A stretch of 22,760 nt of DNA from Lachnospiraceae bacterium (GTDB taxonomy: Bacteria > Bacillota > Clostridia > Lachnospirales > Lachnospiraceae). This document shows positions 7,735 through 16,233 of the stretch, one piece after another. The notes below the pieces were generated by a model that worked only from the letters and a program-made list of their open reading frames with translations, was not told the DNA's origin and did no database searches. Positions within the stretch are counted from its first letter, which is position 1. Each line of letters opens with the position of its first letter. Where the stretch lies: positions 1 through 22,760 of the forward strand of contig VSNR01000061.1 in assembly GCA_009774345.1 (NCBI GenBank), read 5' to 3'. A program made the translations under genes and the position numbers.

Positions 7735-8568
7735 TCAGCCTGCTTCTGAAGCGAAATGCTCAAGCAGCCACTTTGCCACACCGTCATTTTCATTGCTGTC
7801 GATCACACCGTCCGCGGCAGCCTTTAGCTCCTCGACGGCGTTCTCCACCGCGTAACACGCGTCCGAGATCTCAAACATGGGAAGGTCGTTGATGGCGTCC
7901 CCAAAGGAGATTACCTTGTCACACCCGCGGATTTCTTTTAGTTTGCGGATTGCATTTGCCTTTGTCGCACCGGCTGGCATAATCTCACAAAAATATTCAG
8001 GTCTGTATAATTCCTGCTGGATTGTACAGCGGTATTGTTTGTTTTTTGAAATAGCCTCATAGAGGGGCATCAGCTCCTCTTTTGTCCCAATGCAGGTAAA
8101 ATAGAAAATCTCTCCCTCATACAACTGCGCGTTGTTTTCCACGGGGCGCAGGCGCCTGTCACCTTTGCGCAGACTCAAATACCGCTGCACGCCGTCGTTC
8201 TCCCGCGCAGGATTCCATGAAACTTTTTCCACACCATCTATGAATGCATAGACCAGCGGGCTGATCTCATACGTGCGGATGAGATCTGACGCATATGTCA
8301 TTTCCTCTCTGCTGAAATGTTCGCGGGACAGGATTTCGCCCGTTGCCGGCTGAAAGATAAATGCCCCGTTATACGCTATGACAGGGATGTTTGTTGACAG
8401 CCCCTGTGTCACTACCGAAGCCGACACCAAAGACCTTGCCGTCGCGTAGGTAAACGCCATTCCCTTCTCGACCAGACTGTTGATGATCTCGATACTCTTG
8501 GGGTTGATACGGTCATTTTTGTTCAGCAAGGTTCCGTCCAAGTCTGTCACATATAATGTTTTTTCCAT
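7735..8568 (-). CDS. Cof-type HAD-superfamily phosphatase
   Basis: The 277-residue protein is a cytoplasmic haloacid-dehalogenase-like hydrolase of the Cof (type IIB) group, which dephosphorylate sugar phosphates and related small metabolites. Motif I is TDLDGTLL with nucleophile Asp9 and acid/base Asp11; Ser/Thr and Lys203 (GATKA) follow; motif IV is GDAINDLPMF (residues 223-232), which holds Mg2+. The long C2-type cap lies between about residues 85 and 195. Length is normal for the family. It starts 18 bases after the chemoreceptor gene, so the two are probably co-transcribed, and an epimerase remnant follows. The ribosome site (AAGGAG) is rather far from the ATG, about 14 bases. The substrate cannot be told from sequence. 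Confidence 0.9.
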   Translation of the reverse strand: MEKTLYVTDLDGTLLNKNDRINPKSIEIINSLVEKGMAFTYATARSLVSASVVTQGLSTNIPVIAYNGAFIFQPATGEILSREHFSREEMTYASDLIRTYEISPLVYAFIDGVEKVSWNPARENDGVQRYLSLRKGDRRLRPVENNAQLYEGEIFYFTCIGTKEELMPLYEAISKNKQYRCTIQQELYRPEYFCEIMPAGATKANAIRKLKEIRGCDKVISFGDAINDLPMFEISDACYAVENAVEELKAAADGVIDSNENDGVAKWLLEHFASEAG

Positions 8569-8586
8569 GCTCTTTATCTCTTCTCC

Positions 8587-10566
8587 TTATTCTCTGCCAG
8601 CGGCAAGTGTAAACTGACTTACAAGATGCCTCAGGCTGGCAGCCTCGGCGGATAGTTCTTCACTCGCTGCGGCGCCCTCCTCCGCTGTGGCGCTGTTGCT
8701 CTGCACGACGTCTGCAATCTGATTGATGCCCTCAGACACCTGCCCGACTGCATCCGACTGTTCATTGGAAACTGATGCAATCGCATCAATAGAATCCACC
8801 ATGGACTGAATGCTGCGCACCACCTCCTGCAAAACTTCCGCTGTATTGTTGGCAATCCTCGTGCCCATATGGACTGCATCTGTAGAGTTGCCTATGAGTA
8901 TCGACGTGTTTTGAGCCGCCTCCGCAGATTTGCCTGCCAGACTGCGCACTTCCTCCGCGACAACGGCAAATCCTTTTCCGGCGCTTCCTGCCCGCGCCGC
9001 TTCCACGGATGCATTCAAAGCCAGTATATTGGTCTGGAATGCAATGTCATCTATGGTTTTGAGGATTTTCTCAATCTGGTCAGAACTGTCTTGAATCTTA
9101 TTCATTGCCTCCACCAAATCCTGCATCTTCTCATTGCACAAAGACACTTCTTTTCCGGTCTGGTGGGTCTTTTTGCGGACATCCATTGCCCCATTTGCCG
9201 TATTTTTTGCCTGCTCGTTGATTTCGCTAAGCCGCGCTGCAAGTTCCTGTACAGCGCTTGCCTGTTGCGTCGTGCCCTGACTGAGCATCTGGGCGCTAGA
9301 GGAGAGCTGGCTGCTGGCGGCAGCCACCTGCTGTGCAGAATAATTCACCTGATGCATGGCATCGCTCAGCTGATCTTTCATATGGCGCATGGACACCAGA
9401 ATATTGCGGAAGCTTCCAACGTACACCTCCTCATGCTTCGTATGGACATCAAGATTCTGGTTTGCCATCTCCGTCAGCATATAACCAATATCCTGAATGA
9501 CTGTGCGCAGTCCCTCGACCAAAGAGGCGGTCGAATTGGCAAGCATGCCCGTTTCGTCCTTGGTCTTAATGCGCGGCATCGGTGTCTCCAAATCTCCCTT
9601 CACCAGCAACTTCATCCGCTCTGCGCAGGCTTTCATCGGTCTGCTGATATGGGCTGCCACCACCAGCGCTACGATCATAGATGCAACGACGGAGAGGAGG
9701 ATCACCGCGATGCTGATCACCATCGCATCGCGCGTAGATGCCAAATAATTCAGCTGCGGCGCAGTGATCGCAATGCTCCATCCGTCCGTATCCTTGACCG
9801 GCGCATAGGCGGCAAACATCTTCTCCTCTCCATCTATGTAACTGCCAAATCCATTCGCGCCCTGACGCATATTCGCGTGGATCGCCGCAAGCTCACCAAG
9901 CGCCGGATTGCCTTTTGCCTCGTTTTCTATATTCTGGACGGTAATCGTGTCGAGCGTAATGTCGGCAATCGTGTCGCCGGTTTTATTGATCATGTATGCC
10001 CTGCTGTTTTCACCAACCTGAATGGCTGATACAATATCGTTCAAAAAAGTCTCATGCGGAACGAAATAGACAACACCGGCAATCGTTGAGCCATAGATCC
10101 CGTCCTCGTAAACAGGCGCCGCAACCATGATGGACAACTCGCCAGTTACCTTGCTGACGAGCGGCTGTGACACATAGATATTGCCTTTCATCGCTTCCTG
10201 TACATACTCGCGGTCTGAATAGTCCTTTCCGTCAAAGATACTATAGCCGTTTTTTCCAATGATGTTTCCACGTTGAAAATCATGCATGGAAACACGCTCG
10301 TCGATTATCTTCTGCTTCTCGTCAACCGACACTGACGGGTCAGACAATTGCGGAATACATCCCGCGTCCATAACAGCAACTTTGTACGCCAAAAGCTCCT
10401 GTTCCACACGGTCTGCCGCCAGTACAGCAGTCTCGCACATCATCTGCTCCACCGTAGACATTGTGCTGTTGTAATTCGGAATGATACTGGCAATCCCAGA
10501 TGCAGTCTGCCCAGCCAGAACGGTCAGAATTAGGCACAGTGTAATTTTGGTTCGAATGCTTTTCAT
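8587..10566 (-). CDS. Methyl-accepting chemotaxis protein with extracellular Cache-type sensor
   Basis: The 659-residue transmembrane chemoreceptor passes ligand signals to CheA/CheW and so to the flagellar motor. An N-terminal membrane helix (about residues 8-29) is followed by an extracellular region of about 245 residues with Cache features (YSIFDGKDYSDREYVQEAMK, then SIMVAAPVYEDG and IAGVVYF), a second membrane helix (281-305), a HAMP domain (about 300-355) and a long coiled-coil signalling domain. The hairpin tip IDDIAFQTNILALNASVEAA begins near residue 505 and continues GFAVVAEEVRSLA, as in all MCPs. The C-terminus lacks a CheR-binding pentapeptide. GGGGG lies about ten bases before the ATG, and a strong promoter lies at 10630-10658. 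Adjacency to the alpha-galactoside genes suggests but does not prove a sugar-related ligand; Cache domains more often bind amino or organic acids. Confidence 0.95.
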   Translation of the reverse strand: MKSIRTKITLCLILTVLAGQTASGIASIIPNYNSTMSTVEQMMCETAVLAADRVEQELLAYKVAVMDAGCIPQLSDPSVSVDEKQKIIDERVSMHDFQRGNIIGKNGYSIFDGKDYSDREYVQEAMKGNIYVSQPLVSKVTGELSIMVAAPVYEDGIYGSTIAGVVYFVPHETFLNDIVSAIQVGENSRAYMINKTGDTIADITLDTITVQNIENEAKGNPALGELAAIHANMRQGANGFGSYIDGEEKMFAAYAPVKDTDGWSIAITAPQLNYLASTRDAMVISIAVILLSVVASMIVALVVAAHISRPMKACAERMKLLVKGDLETPMPRIKTKDETGMLANSTASLVEGLRTVIQDIGYMLTEMANQNLDVHTKHEEVYVGSFRNILVSMRHMKDQLSDAMHQVNYSAQQVAAASSQLSSSAQMLSQGTTQQASAVQELAARLSEINEQAKNTANGAMDVRKKTHQTGKEVSLCNEKMQDLVEAMNKIQDSSDQIEKILKTIDDIAFQTNILALNASVEAARAGSAGKGFAVVAEEVRSLAGKSAEAAQNTSILIGNSTDAVHMGTRIANNTAEVLQEVVRSIQSMVDSIDAIASVSNEQSDAVGQVSEGINQIADVVQSNSATAEEGAAASEELSAEAASLRHLVSQFTLAAGRE

Positions 10567-10586
10567 CTTATGATTCCCCCTGCTTA

Positions 10587-10636
10587 ATATGATAATAAGG
10601 CAGATAATTTTTCAATTATCTACCTTATTATCATAT
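10587..10636. repeat. 50-bp palindrome between alpha-galactosidase and chemoreceptor genes
   Basis: The arms are ATATGATAATAAGG (10587-10600) and AGATAATT (10602-10609), mirrored by AATTATCT (10614-10621) and CCTTATTATCATAT (10623-10636), with one C-A mismatch and a four-base loop. The whole is 22 paired bases and AT-rich. It can end alpha-galactosidase transcripts as a hairpin, although no clean T-run follows the stem, and its right arm contains the -10 box of the chemoreceptor promoter, so it could also be an operator. Confidence 0.8.
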
Positions 10637-10658
10637 CCGTTTCTAGGGATTTGGTCAA
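10630..10658 (-). promoter_or_regulatory. Sigma-A promoter of the chemoreceptor-HAD operon
   Basis: On the minus strand TTGACC (10658-10653) and TATGAT (10635-10630) are separated by exactly 17 bases. The start point would be near 10622, inside the palindrome at 10587-10636, about 55 bases before the ATG of the chemotaxis gene. Transcripts made here would carry only the second half of the palindrome, whereas read-through from the alpha-galactosidase gene would carry all of it. Confidence 0.7.
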
Positions 10659-10662
10659 CTCC

Positions 10663-12843
10663 CTATCCCACGATTTCCATATAGATCTGATATGCCCGGT
10701 ATGCGCCCATTTCAACCGGCATCGGAATGCCTGCCGCCATCAGCGCCGAACCGTAATAGCACGCTCCCGTCTGTGCATCTCTGTAGACTGCATTTGGGTC
10801 AAGCCCTTTTAGCCGGACATAATTCACGGTCATATTTCCGTGTATCTCCTGCATAACTACACTGAGCAGCACCTGCTCCCTGTCCTCCGACACAAACGCC
10901 CACGCTGCGCAAACATCCGCAAACGGATTGGACAGACGGTAATAATCGCCTCTGCAAACCAGCTCTTCATATTTTTTGTAGCGGGCGATCTGTTCCTGAA
11001 TCTCGTCCTTCTCCTCCTTGGAGAGCAGTTCTGGATTCAATTCATATCCAAATGTACCCGCCATCGCAACCACGCCCCGCGTGTGCAGGCTGGTGGTTCT
11101 GCCTGTCTGGTGGTTTGGCACCGCAGACACGTGGGAGCCAACCACGCATGCAGGATAAAAGAACGATGTCCCGTACTGGATGCGCAGGCGGTCAACAGCA
11201 TCTGTGTTGTCGCTGCACCAGATCTGCGGTGTGTAATACAACATGCCCGCATCAAATCTGCCGCCTCCGCCGCTGCACCCTTCGATCAGCATATTGGGAT
11301 AACGCTCCATCAGCCTTTCGAGGAATTCATACACACCGCACACATAGTCATAGGTCACTTTTCCCTGTGCATGTTCCATCGAATAGATATCCGTCAGGCT
11401 GCGGTTCATATCCCACTTCACATACTCGATATTTCCCTGATCAAGCACCGCACAGATCTGGTCAAAAATATGATCACGCACTTCTTTTCTCGAAAAATCA
11501 AGCACTAGCTGGTTGCGCGCGCGGACAGGTTTTCTCGACGGAATCTGAATTGCCCAGTCAGGATGACTGCGGTAAATATCACTGTCCTCCGATACCATTT
11601 CCGGCTCTATCCAGATGCCAAACCTGACACCAATGTCATTAATGCGCCGGACCAGTTCTCCCAGCGGGCATCCCAGCTTCTTCTCGTTGACCTGCCAGTC
11701 CCCCAGCCCGCTGTTGTCGTCATCGCGCTTGCCAAACCAGCCGTCATCCATCACCACCATGTCAATGCCAAGCGCTGCCGCCTGCTCTGCCAGCTTGTAG
11801 ATCGTCTCACCGGTAAAATCAAAATATGCTGCCTCCCAGCTGTTGATCAAAACGGGTCTGGACTGCCGGCTGTACGTTCCGCGGCAGACATGTTCCCTGA
11901 TGCAGCGGTGGTATCGTTTCGACAGTTCCGCAAAGCCCTCTGCGGAATAGCAAAGTATCGTTTCTGGTATTGTCAGTGTCTCTCCCTTTTCCAGCGGATA
12001 GTGGAATAAATCGCCATGCAGCCCCATCAGCACGCGGGTATGTCCGTACTGGTCGCGCTCTGCCTCGCACAGAAAGTTCCCGCTGTAGACAAAAAGCATG
12101 CCATAGCAGCTTCCCATATCCTCTGTCGCATCCTTCTGTGCAATGATTACTGCCGGATTGTACTGGTGGCTGGAGGTTCCCCTGCGGCTTCCAATTGACT
12201 GGCAGCCCTGCGCAATCCTTGTACGCTGGAAATTCCGTTCCATCGCATGACGCCCACAGAAGCTGATGAAATCATACTCCCCGCTCATGAAGTCCAGACA
12301 TGCCGACGAAGCCTTTTCGACGCAGACTGCCTCCGCGCCCAGATTGCAGATCTTAGCACTGCGCGTGATGATATCCGTCTCCTCAAGAACCCCGTACAGC
12401 AGCTGTACCTGAATGCCGCTGACGGAATCTTTTAACACAATTTCCAGCGTTTCCGCCTCATTCTCCCCCGCATACACAGCAGGAAGCCCTTTTAATCCGT
12501 ATTTCCCCTTTTGAATTTTATGCCTGTCATAGCGCAGGTCACAATACTCAGAACCATCCGCATTGCGTATCACCAGCGCTGTATTCCGGTAATCCCCCGT
12601 CCCGAGATGCGGGTACTCCTGCGGCAGGGCATCCATTGAGTATGTCCGGTCATTTCCGGCATCCGCCGGATTTCCTGAGAAGCCTCTGTCATGGTAGGTC
12701 AGCAGATAATCCATACTTCCAGAGATCCGCTCCCCATAATACAGATGCAGCAGGAAACCCAGCCGGTCAACCTTCATCTGGTAGGTCGTGTGCCTTGTGT
12801 TTAAAGTAAATAGTTGCTTATCCTGTTGAAATTCAATAGCCAT
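10663..12843 (-). CDS. aga: Alpha-galactosidase, glycoside hydrolase family 36
   Basis: The enzyme hydrolyses terminal alpha-1,6-galactosyl residues of melibiose, raffinose and stachyose with retention of configuration. The 726-residue length and order are those of bacterial GH36 group I: an N-terminal beta-sandwich (to about 320), a (beta/alpha)8 barrel with VVMDDGWFGKRDDD (364-376) and WIEPEMV, the nucleophile motif KWDMNR (Asp478), the substrate-binding loop GCSGGGGRFD, and the acid/base motif WCSDNTDAVDR (Asp548), then a C-terminal beta domain. There is no signal peptide, so it acts in the cytoplasm on sugars brought in by the transporter encoded just upstream. The start at 12843 has AGGAG about ten bases before it. 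It is the last gene of the transporter operon, 17 bases after the second permease gene. Confidence 0.96.
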   Translation of the reverse strand: MAIEFQQDKQLFTLNTRHTTYQMKVDRLGFLLHLYYGERISGSMDYLLTYHDRGFSGNPADAGNDRTYSMDALPQEYPHLGTGDYRNTALVIRNADGSEYCDLRYDRHKIQKGKYGLKGLPAVYAGENEAETLEIVLKDSVSGIQVQLLYGVLEETDIITRSAKICNLGAEAVCVEKASSACLDFMSGEYDFISFCGRHAMERNFQRTRIAQGCQSIGSRRGTSSHQYNPAVIIAQKDATEDMGSCYGMLFVYSGNFLCEAERDQYGHTRVLMGLHGDLFHYPLEKGETLTIPETILCYSAEGFAELSKRYHRCIREHVCRGTYSRQSRPVLINSWEAAYFDFTGETIYKLAEQAAALGIDMVVMDDGWFGKRDDDNSGLGDWQVNEKKLGCPLGELVRRINDIGVRFGIWIEPEMVSEDSDIYRSHPDWAIQIPSRKPVRARNQLVLDFSRKEVRDHIFDQICAVLDQGNIEYVKWDMNRSLTDIYSMEHAQGKVTYDYVCGVYEFLERLMERYPNMLIEGCSGGGGRFDAGMLYYTPQIWCSDNTDAVDRLRIQYGTSFFYPACVVGSHVSAVPNHQTGRTTSLHTRGVVAMAGTFGYELNPELLSKEEKDEIQEQIARYKKYEELVCRGDYYRLSNPFADVCAAWAFVSEDREQVLLSVVMQEIHGNMTVNYVRLKGLDPNAVYRDAQTGACYYGSALMAAGIPMPVEMGAYRAYQIYMEIVG

Positions 12844-12860
12844 ACGCGTTTTCTCCTAAC

Positions 12861-13706
12861 TTATTTCACCGCACCGTTTACAACACCATTCAGGATTTGT
12901 TTCTGGCAGACAATATAGAAAATCAGTATCGGAATCAGTGACAGCAGGTAGGAAGCAAATGCCAGATTGTAGTTCGTGCCAAACTGTGTCTGGAAATTGA
13001 GCTGTGCCAGCGGCAGCGTATTCTGGTCAGAACCTGCCATGATAACTAACGGCGTCATAACGTCATTCCAGACTGAAAGTGCTGTCAGAACTGCAACCGT
13101 CGCATGCATGGGCCGCATAATCGGGAAGATAATTTTCCAGTATGTCCTCCAAGTGGATGCCCCGTCCACCTTCGCCGCCTCCTCGAGCGCCATCGGAATA
13201 TTGACAAGATAGCCGGAATACAGCAGGATGTTCATCGGCATATAAAATACAATGTACAAAATTATGACACCGAACCAGTTTGCCAGTCCCAGCTCCGCCG
13301 TCTGCTTTGCCAGCGGCATCATCAGGATTGCAAACGGAACAAACATACCGCTCACGATAAACAGATACACAAAGCTGTAAAATTTGCTGTGGCTCTTGTT
13401 TCTGCCAAGTGCATATCCCATCACCGAATGAATTGTGATCGAAAGCACCACTGTCAGCAGTGTGATCACCACGCTGTTTTTCAGCGAGTTCCAGAAATCG
13501 GTCACACGCATTGCCTCTTTGAAATTGTCAAGACTCCATATCTTAGGAAGAGACAAAATACCGCTGACACTGTTCGTCATCTCCGCAGGCTGCTTGAATG
13601 CGATAATAATTGTCATGTACAGTGGGAACGCAATTGCAGAAAGACCTAAAATAAGCACAATCATTGCTGTCCAGTTTGTTTTCCTTTTTATCATATCTTC
13701 CTTCAT
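12861..13706 (-). CDS. Carbohydrate ABC transporter permease (MalG/MsmG type)
   Basis: The 281-residue inner-membrane protein of the CUT1 family forms the channel together with the product of the preceding gene. Six membrane helices are apparent, and the cytoplasmic EAA loop reads EEAAKVDGASTWRTYWKIIFP, which docks the ATPase. Its ATG overlaps the preceding stop codon by one base (TAATG), implying translational coupling; an ATG four codons later with AAGGAAG just before it is an alternative start. Gene order (binding protein, F-type permease, G-type permease, alpha-galactosidase) resembles the msm and raf systems for alpha-galactosides, so raffinose, melibiose or stachyose are the likely substrates. 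No ATPase gene is present in the window; a shared MsmK/MalK-type ATPase elsewhere would serve it. Confidence 0.93.
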   Translation of the reverse strand: MKEDMIKRKTNWTAMIVLILGLSAIAFPLYMTIIIAFKQPAEMTNSVSGILSLPKIWSLDNFKEAMRVTDFWNSLKNSVVITLLTVVLSITIHSVMGYALGRNKSHSKFYSFVYLFIVSGMFVPFAILMMPLAKQTAELGLANWFGVIILYIVFYMPMNILLYSGYLVNIPMALEEAAKVDGASTWRTYWKIIFPIMRPMHATVAVLTALSVWNDVMTPLVIMAGSDQNTLPLAQLNFQTQFGTNYNLAFASYLLSLIPILIFYIVCQKQILNGVVNGAVK

Positions 13707-14572
13707 TATAACTGCTCCTCCTTCTTACCAGTAAATTTCATCTGTGCAACAGAAACCGTCACGATTACCAAAAAGAATATTACTGCATTGGCACTCTGGA
13801 AACCAAACTGCCCGCCTGACATACCGTTGTTGTAAATCAGGTAAGAAATAGACTCAGTACTCTGTGCAGGACCGCCCTTGGTCAATGCCATAATCTGGTC
13901 AAATACCATCAGGAAGTTCTTCACACACAATACCATATTAATAGAAAAGAACGGAATTATCAATGGGAAAGTCAAATAACGGAACTGTTTCCAGCCAGTC
14001 GCACCGTCCAGTCCGCCAGCCTCATACACATCCTCCGGCACCGTCTGCAAACCTGAGATGTAGATAATCGTGTTCATCGCAATCGCCTGCCATGCACAGA
14101 CAATCACAATGCCGATCCAAGCTGAATCTGGATTCGACAAAATACTTTTGCTCAAGCCGTCAGAGCCGATCATAGCGCCCATCGCCGGCAGGATATAGGT
14201 GAAAAAGTAATTGAAGATATAACCTACAACCAGCGCGCCGAGAATGTTTGGCAGAAAATATGCGCCCCTGAAAAAGCTCTTTGCGCGTATCCTGCCGTTT
14301 AATGCCAGCGCCAGAATCAGGCTGATCACATTCACCACAACCGTTGTCACGATGGCAAGCTTAAATGTAAACAGATAAGATTTTCCGACGCGCGCGTCTG
14401 TAAACAAATCGGCATAGTTGCGGAAACCTACCCAGTCATAAGAACCAAAGCCCTTAAAATTCGTAAAGCTGTAGATAACGCCGCGAATCAGCGGTATCGT
14501 GTTGAAGCAGACAAACAATGCCAAAATTGGAATTGTAATCAGTAAAAACGTCCTTTTTCTCTCATTTTTCAT
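13706..14572 (-). CDS. Carbohydrate ABC transporter permease (MalF/MsmF type)
   Basis: The 288-residue inner-membrane subunit of a CUT1 sugar importer partners the MsmG-type permease. It begins with a short charged segment and a hydrophobic helix (LLITIPILALFVCFNTIPLI), has about six membrane helices, and carries the EAA loop EAGGLDGATGWKQFRYLTFP near residues 190-210, with Gly in the conserved place. The conserved DQIMALTKGGPAQSTE follows. Its stop overlaps the next start. AAGGGG about ten bases before the ATG supports the start. It lies 18 bases downstream of the binding-protein gene in the same operon. Length and topology are normal. Confidence 0.93.
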   Translation of the reverse strand: MKNERKRTFLLITIPILALFVCFNTIPLIRGVIYSFTNFKGFGSYDWVGFRNYADLFTDARVGKSYLFTFKLAIVTTVVVNVISLILALALNGRIRAKSFFRGAYFLPNILGALVVGYIFNYFFTYILPAMGAMIGSDGLSKSILSNPDSAWIGIVIVCAWQAIAMNTIIYISGLQTVPEDVYEAGGLDGATGWKQFRYLTFPLIIPFFSINMVLCVKNFLMVFDQIMALTKGGPAQSTESISYLIYNNGMSGGQFGFQSANAVIFFLVIVTVSVAQMKFTGKKEEQL

Positions 14573-14590
14573 AGTCCCACACCCCTTCTC

Positions 14591-15871
14591 TTAATTTCCA
14601 TGCGTTTTTTCGTAATCCTGTACCAGACGGATGATGTCTCTGTTGTAGCGCAGCCAGTCCGTGTCAAATTTCTGTAAAAATGCATCCACATCCTTCTGAA
14701 TCAGGAACGTCTGAATCTGTGCATCGACTGCCATCTCCGACGGATAGTAGTGATCCTGATAGTCCGTCATCCTTCCCTCTGCAATGTGCTGGTTCATGCC
14801 GTCGAGCATAGGAGACAGCGTGAAATTGCCTTCCTTGCAGGGAATCGCAATCTGCGCGTCGATGTACTGCTGGAGATTCTCCTCCGCAAGCAGGAAGTCC
14901 AGAACCTCGTATGCCGCCTCCTTGTTCTTGCAGTCCGCCGTCACGCAGAACTGAAGGTCAATGCCGGAGTTGAGCGTATTTTTTGCCGCATCATCATTTG
15001 CAGGCATCACAAACGAATCAATGTTCAAATCGGGATTGACTGACAAAATCTGTGGAATCGCGTAGCTTCCGATGGGATACATCGCTGCCTCACCGCGGGC
15101 AAATGCCGTGCAGGCGTCATTGTAGCTGTACGCAAACGGGTCTTCCACACTGTACTGCAAAACATCAAGATATTTCTCTGACACCTCACGGTACTCTTTT
15201 GCAAAGTTCGTCTCCCCCCTGTTTACCTGCTTAGTCACATCGGCAGGCGCAAGGCTGACCGCCATCGCATTCCACGGTGCAAGACACGTCCATGTATCCT
15301 TAAACCCAAAGTAGAAAGGCAGGATTCCCTCCGACTGAATCTGTGTGCAAAGCGTCTGCATTTCCGCCCAGGTCTGCGGAATCTGCCAGCCGTGCTCCTC
15401 AAACATTGTCCTGTTGTACAGCACGCCCGCCGCGTTTGCCACGTAGGGAACCGCATATGTACCGTCTGTCGGAACCAGCTCTAACGCCTCGTCAATATCG
15501 CGGTATGCCTGCTTGATCTCCTGCAAACCTGCATAGTCTGATACGTCCGCCAATATTTCCGCATCCACGAAATAGGAGTAGTTGATATCCCCTCCGATTC
15601 CTATGATGTCGGGATAGTCCTCGCGGATAAACCGTGTTTTCAAAATGGTCATCGCGTCATTGGGAGAACTGATCTTCAACTGGATGTCATCATGCTGCGC
15701 GTTGAATTTCTCTTCCACCATCGCAAAGTAACTTGCTGCTTCCGGCTTATACTGGACAATCTCAATTTTTGTCTTGCCATTGTCGTTCGAAGCTGCACAG
15801 CCCTGAACGCCCGCCGCCGCTGCGATACAGCATAATGCTATTCCTAAGTGCCTTACTGCTTTTCCTTTCAT
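14591..15871 (-). CDS. Extracellular sugar-binding lipoprotein of the ABC importer
   Basis: The 426-residue family 1 solute-binding protein (MsmE/MalE type) captures oligosaccharide outside the membrane and delivers it to the permeases. The N-terminus has a basic start, a hydrophobic stretch and a lipobox VQGC, so Cys25 should be lipidated. The mature protein has family features such as FMVEEKFNAQHDDIQLK-like early helix and strand order, GTYAVPYVANAAGVLYNRTM, and ARGEAAMYPIGSYAIPQI in the second lobe. GGAGG ten bases upstream fixes the start. It is the first gene of the alpha-galactoside operon and is read divergently from the AraC-type regulator. The operon context rather than the protein itself points to raffinose- or melibiose-type ligands. 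Confidence 0.93.
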   Translation of the reverse strand: MKGKAVRHLGIALCCIAAAAGVQGCAASNDNGKTKIEIVQYKPEAASYFAMVEEKFNAQHDDIQLKISSPNDAMTILKTRFIREDYPDIIGIGGDINYSYFVDAEILADVSDYAGLQEIKQAYRDIDEALELVPTDGTYAVPYVANAAGVLYNRTMFEEHGWQIPQTWAEMQTLCTQIQSEGILPFYFGFKDTWTCLAPWNAMAVSLAPADVTKQVNRGETNFAKEYREVSEKYLDVLQYSVEDPFAYSYNDACTAFARGEAAMYPIGSYAIPQILSVNPDLNIDSFVMPANDDAAKNTLNSGIDLQFCVTADCKNKEAAYEVLDFLLAEENLQQYIDAQIAIPCKEGNFTLSPMLDGMNQHIAEGRMTDYQDHYYPSEMAVDAQIQTFLIQKDVDAFLQKFDTDWLRYNRDIIRLVQDYEKTHGN

Positions 15872-15903
15872 TCTTTTTTATCCTCCTTTTTCTTGATAAA
15901 TAT

Positions 15904-15932
15904 AGTTTAACATGCCTTAATACTATCGTAAA
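15904..15932 (-). promoter_or_regulatory. Probable promoter of the transporter/alpha-galactosidase operon
   Basis: On the minus strand TTTACG (15932-15927) and TAAACT (15909-15904) are 17 bases apart, each matching the sigma-A consensus at four of six positions. It lies about 35 bases before the ATG of the binding-protein gene, which has AAAGGAGG. The weak boxes fit a promoter that needs an activator, as AraC-type regulators of such operons usually provide. Confidence 0.4.
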
Positions 15933-16084
15933 TTGCATCATTTTGCTTATTTTATACCTTAATGCCGCTTAATCAAATTTATCTTGAAGTCATCTAGCAT
16001 TTTGGCATATACTAATTTAAGATTGTATATTCTGTATATCAATCCTTGTTTCGTGAAAAATGAGTTGAACACATTGCCATATAT

Positions 16085-16210
16085 TATAGTAAACGCAAAT
16101 ATTATTTGCGTTTACTTGCGCCGACCGCATGTCGCAAAGCGACTAATTTCCTTATGCGGTCGTGTGCATCAATTATAGTAAACGACATGCACTTTTGTCG
16201 TTTACTATAA
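16085..16210. repeat. Three consecutive palindromes with recurring TATAGTAAACG arms
   Basis: Hairpin 1 has 13-bp perfect arms (AGTAAACGCAAAT at 16088-16100, ATTTGCGTTTACT at 16104-16116). Hairpin 2 has 9-bp arms (CGACCGCAT at 16122-16130, ATGCGGTCG at 16154-16162) with GTCGC/GCGAC nested. Hairpin 3 has 15-bp arms (TTATAGTAAACGACA at 16173-16187, TGTCGTTTACTATAA at 16196-16210). TATAGTAAACG occurs in both outer hairpins. Alternative pairings exist: GCATGTCG (16128-16135) with CGACATGC (16183-16190), and GTGCAT (16164-16169) with ATGCAC (16187-16192). Hairpin 3 ends some ten bases before the ribosome site of the regulator gene. Confidence 0.8.
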
Positions 16211-16233
16211 ATTATGAGAAAGGAATTTTCATT

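Larger units (their letters stand above)
15872..16233. other. Divergent intergenic control region of the alpha-galactoside cluster
   Basis: The 362-bp spacer separates the leftward transporter operon from the rightward regulator gene. From left to right it holds the ribosome site and probable promoter of the operon (15904-15932), an AT-rich stretch of about 150 bases in which I see no gene and no clear regulator half-sites, and then three consecutive stem-loops (16085-16210) in the untranslated leader of the regulator gene. I could not find a convincing catabolite-repression (cre) site or a clean promoter for the regulator gene. Confidence 0.6.

Noticed and set aside
8869..10029. Long plus-strand open frame (386 codons) opposite the chemoreceptor gene
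   Set aside because: It lies wholly antisense to a gene with clear MCP domains, encodes a His/Arg/Cys-rich string typical of a shadow frame and has no ribosome site.
15959..16072. Minus-strand frame of 37 residues with a GTG start in the divergent spacer
   Set aside because: No ribosome site precedes the GTG, the region is AT-rich, and the frame competes with the regulatory spacer; probably chance.
15872..16080. Catabolite-repression (cre) site for the alpha-galactoside operon
   Set aside because: I found no sequence close to the cre consensus in the spacer by eye.
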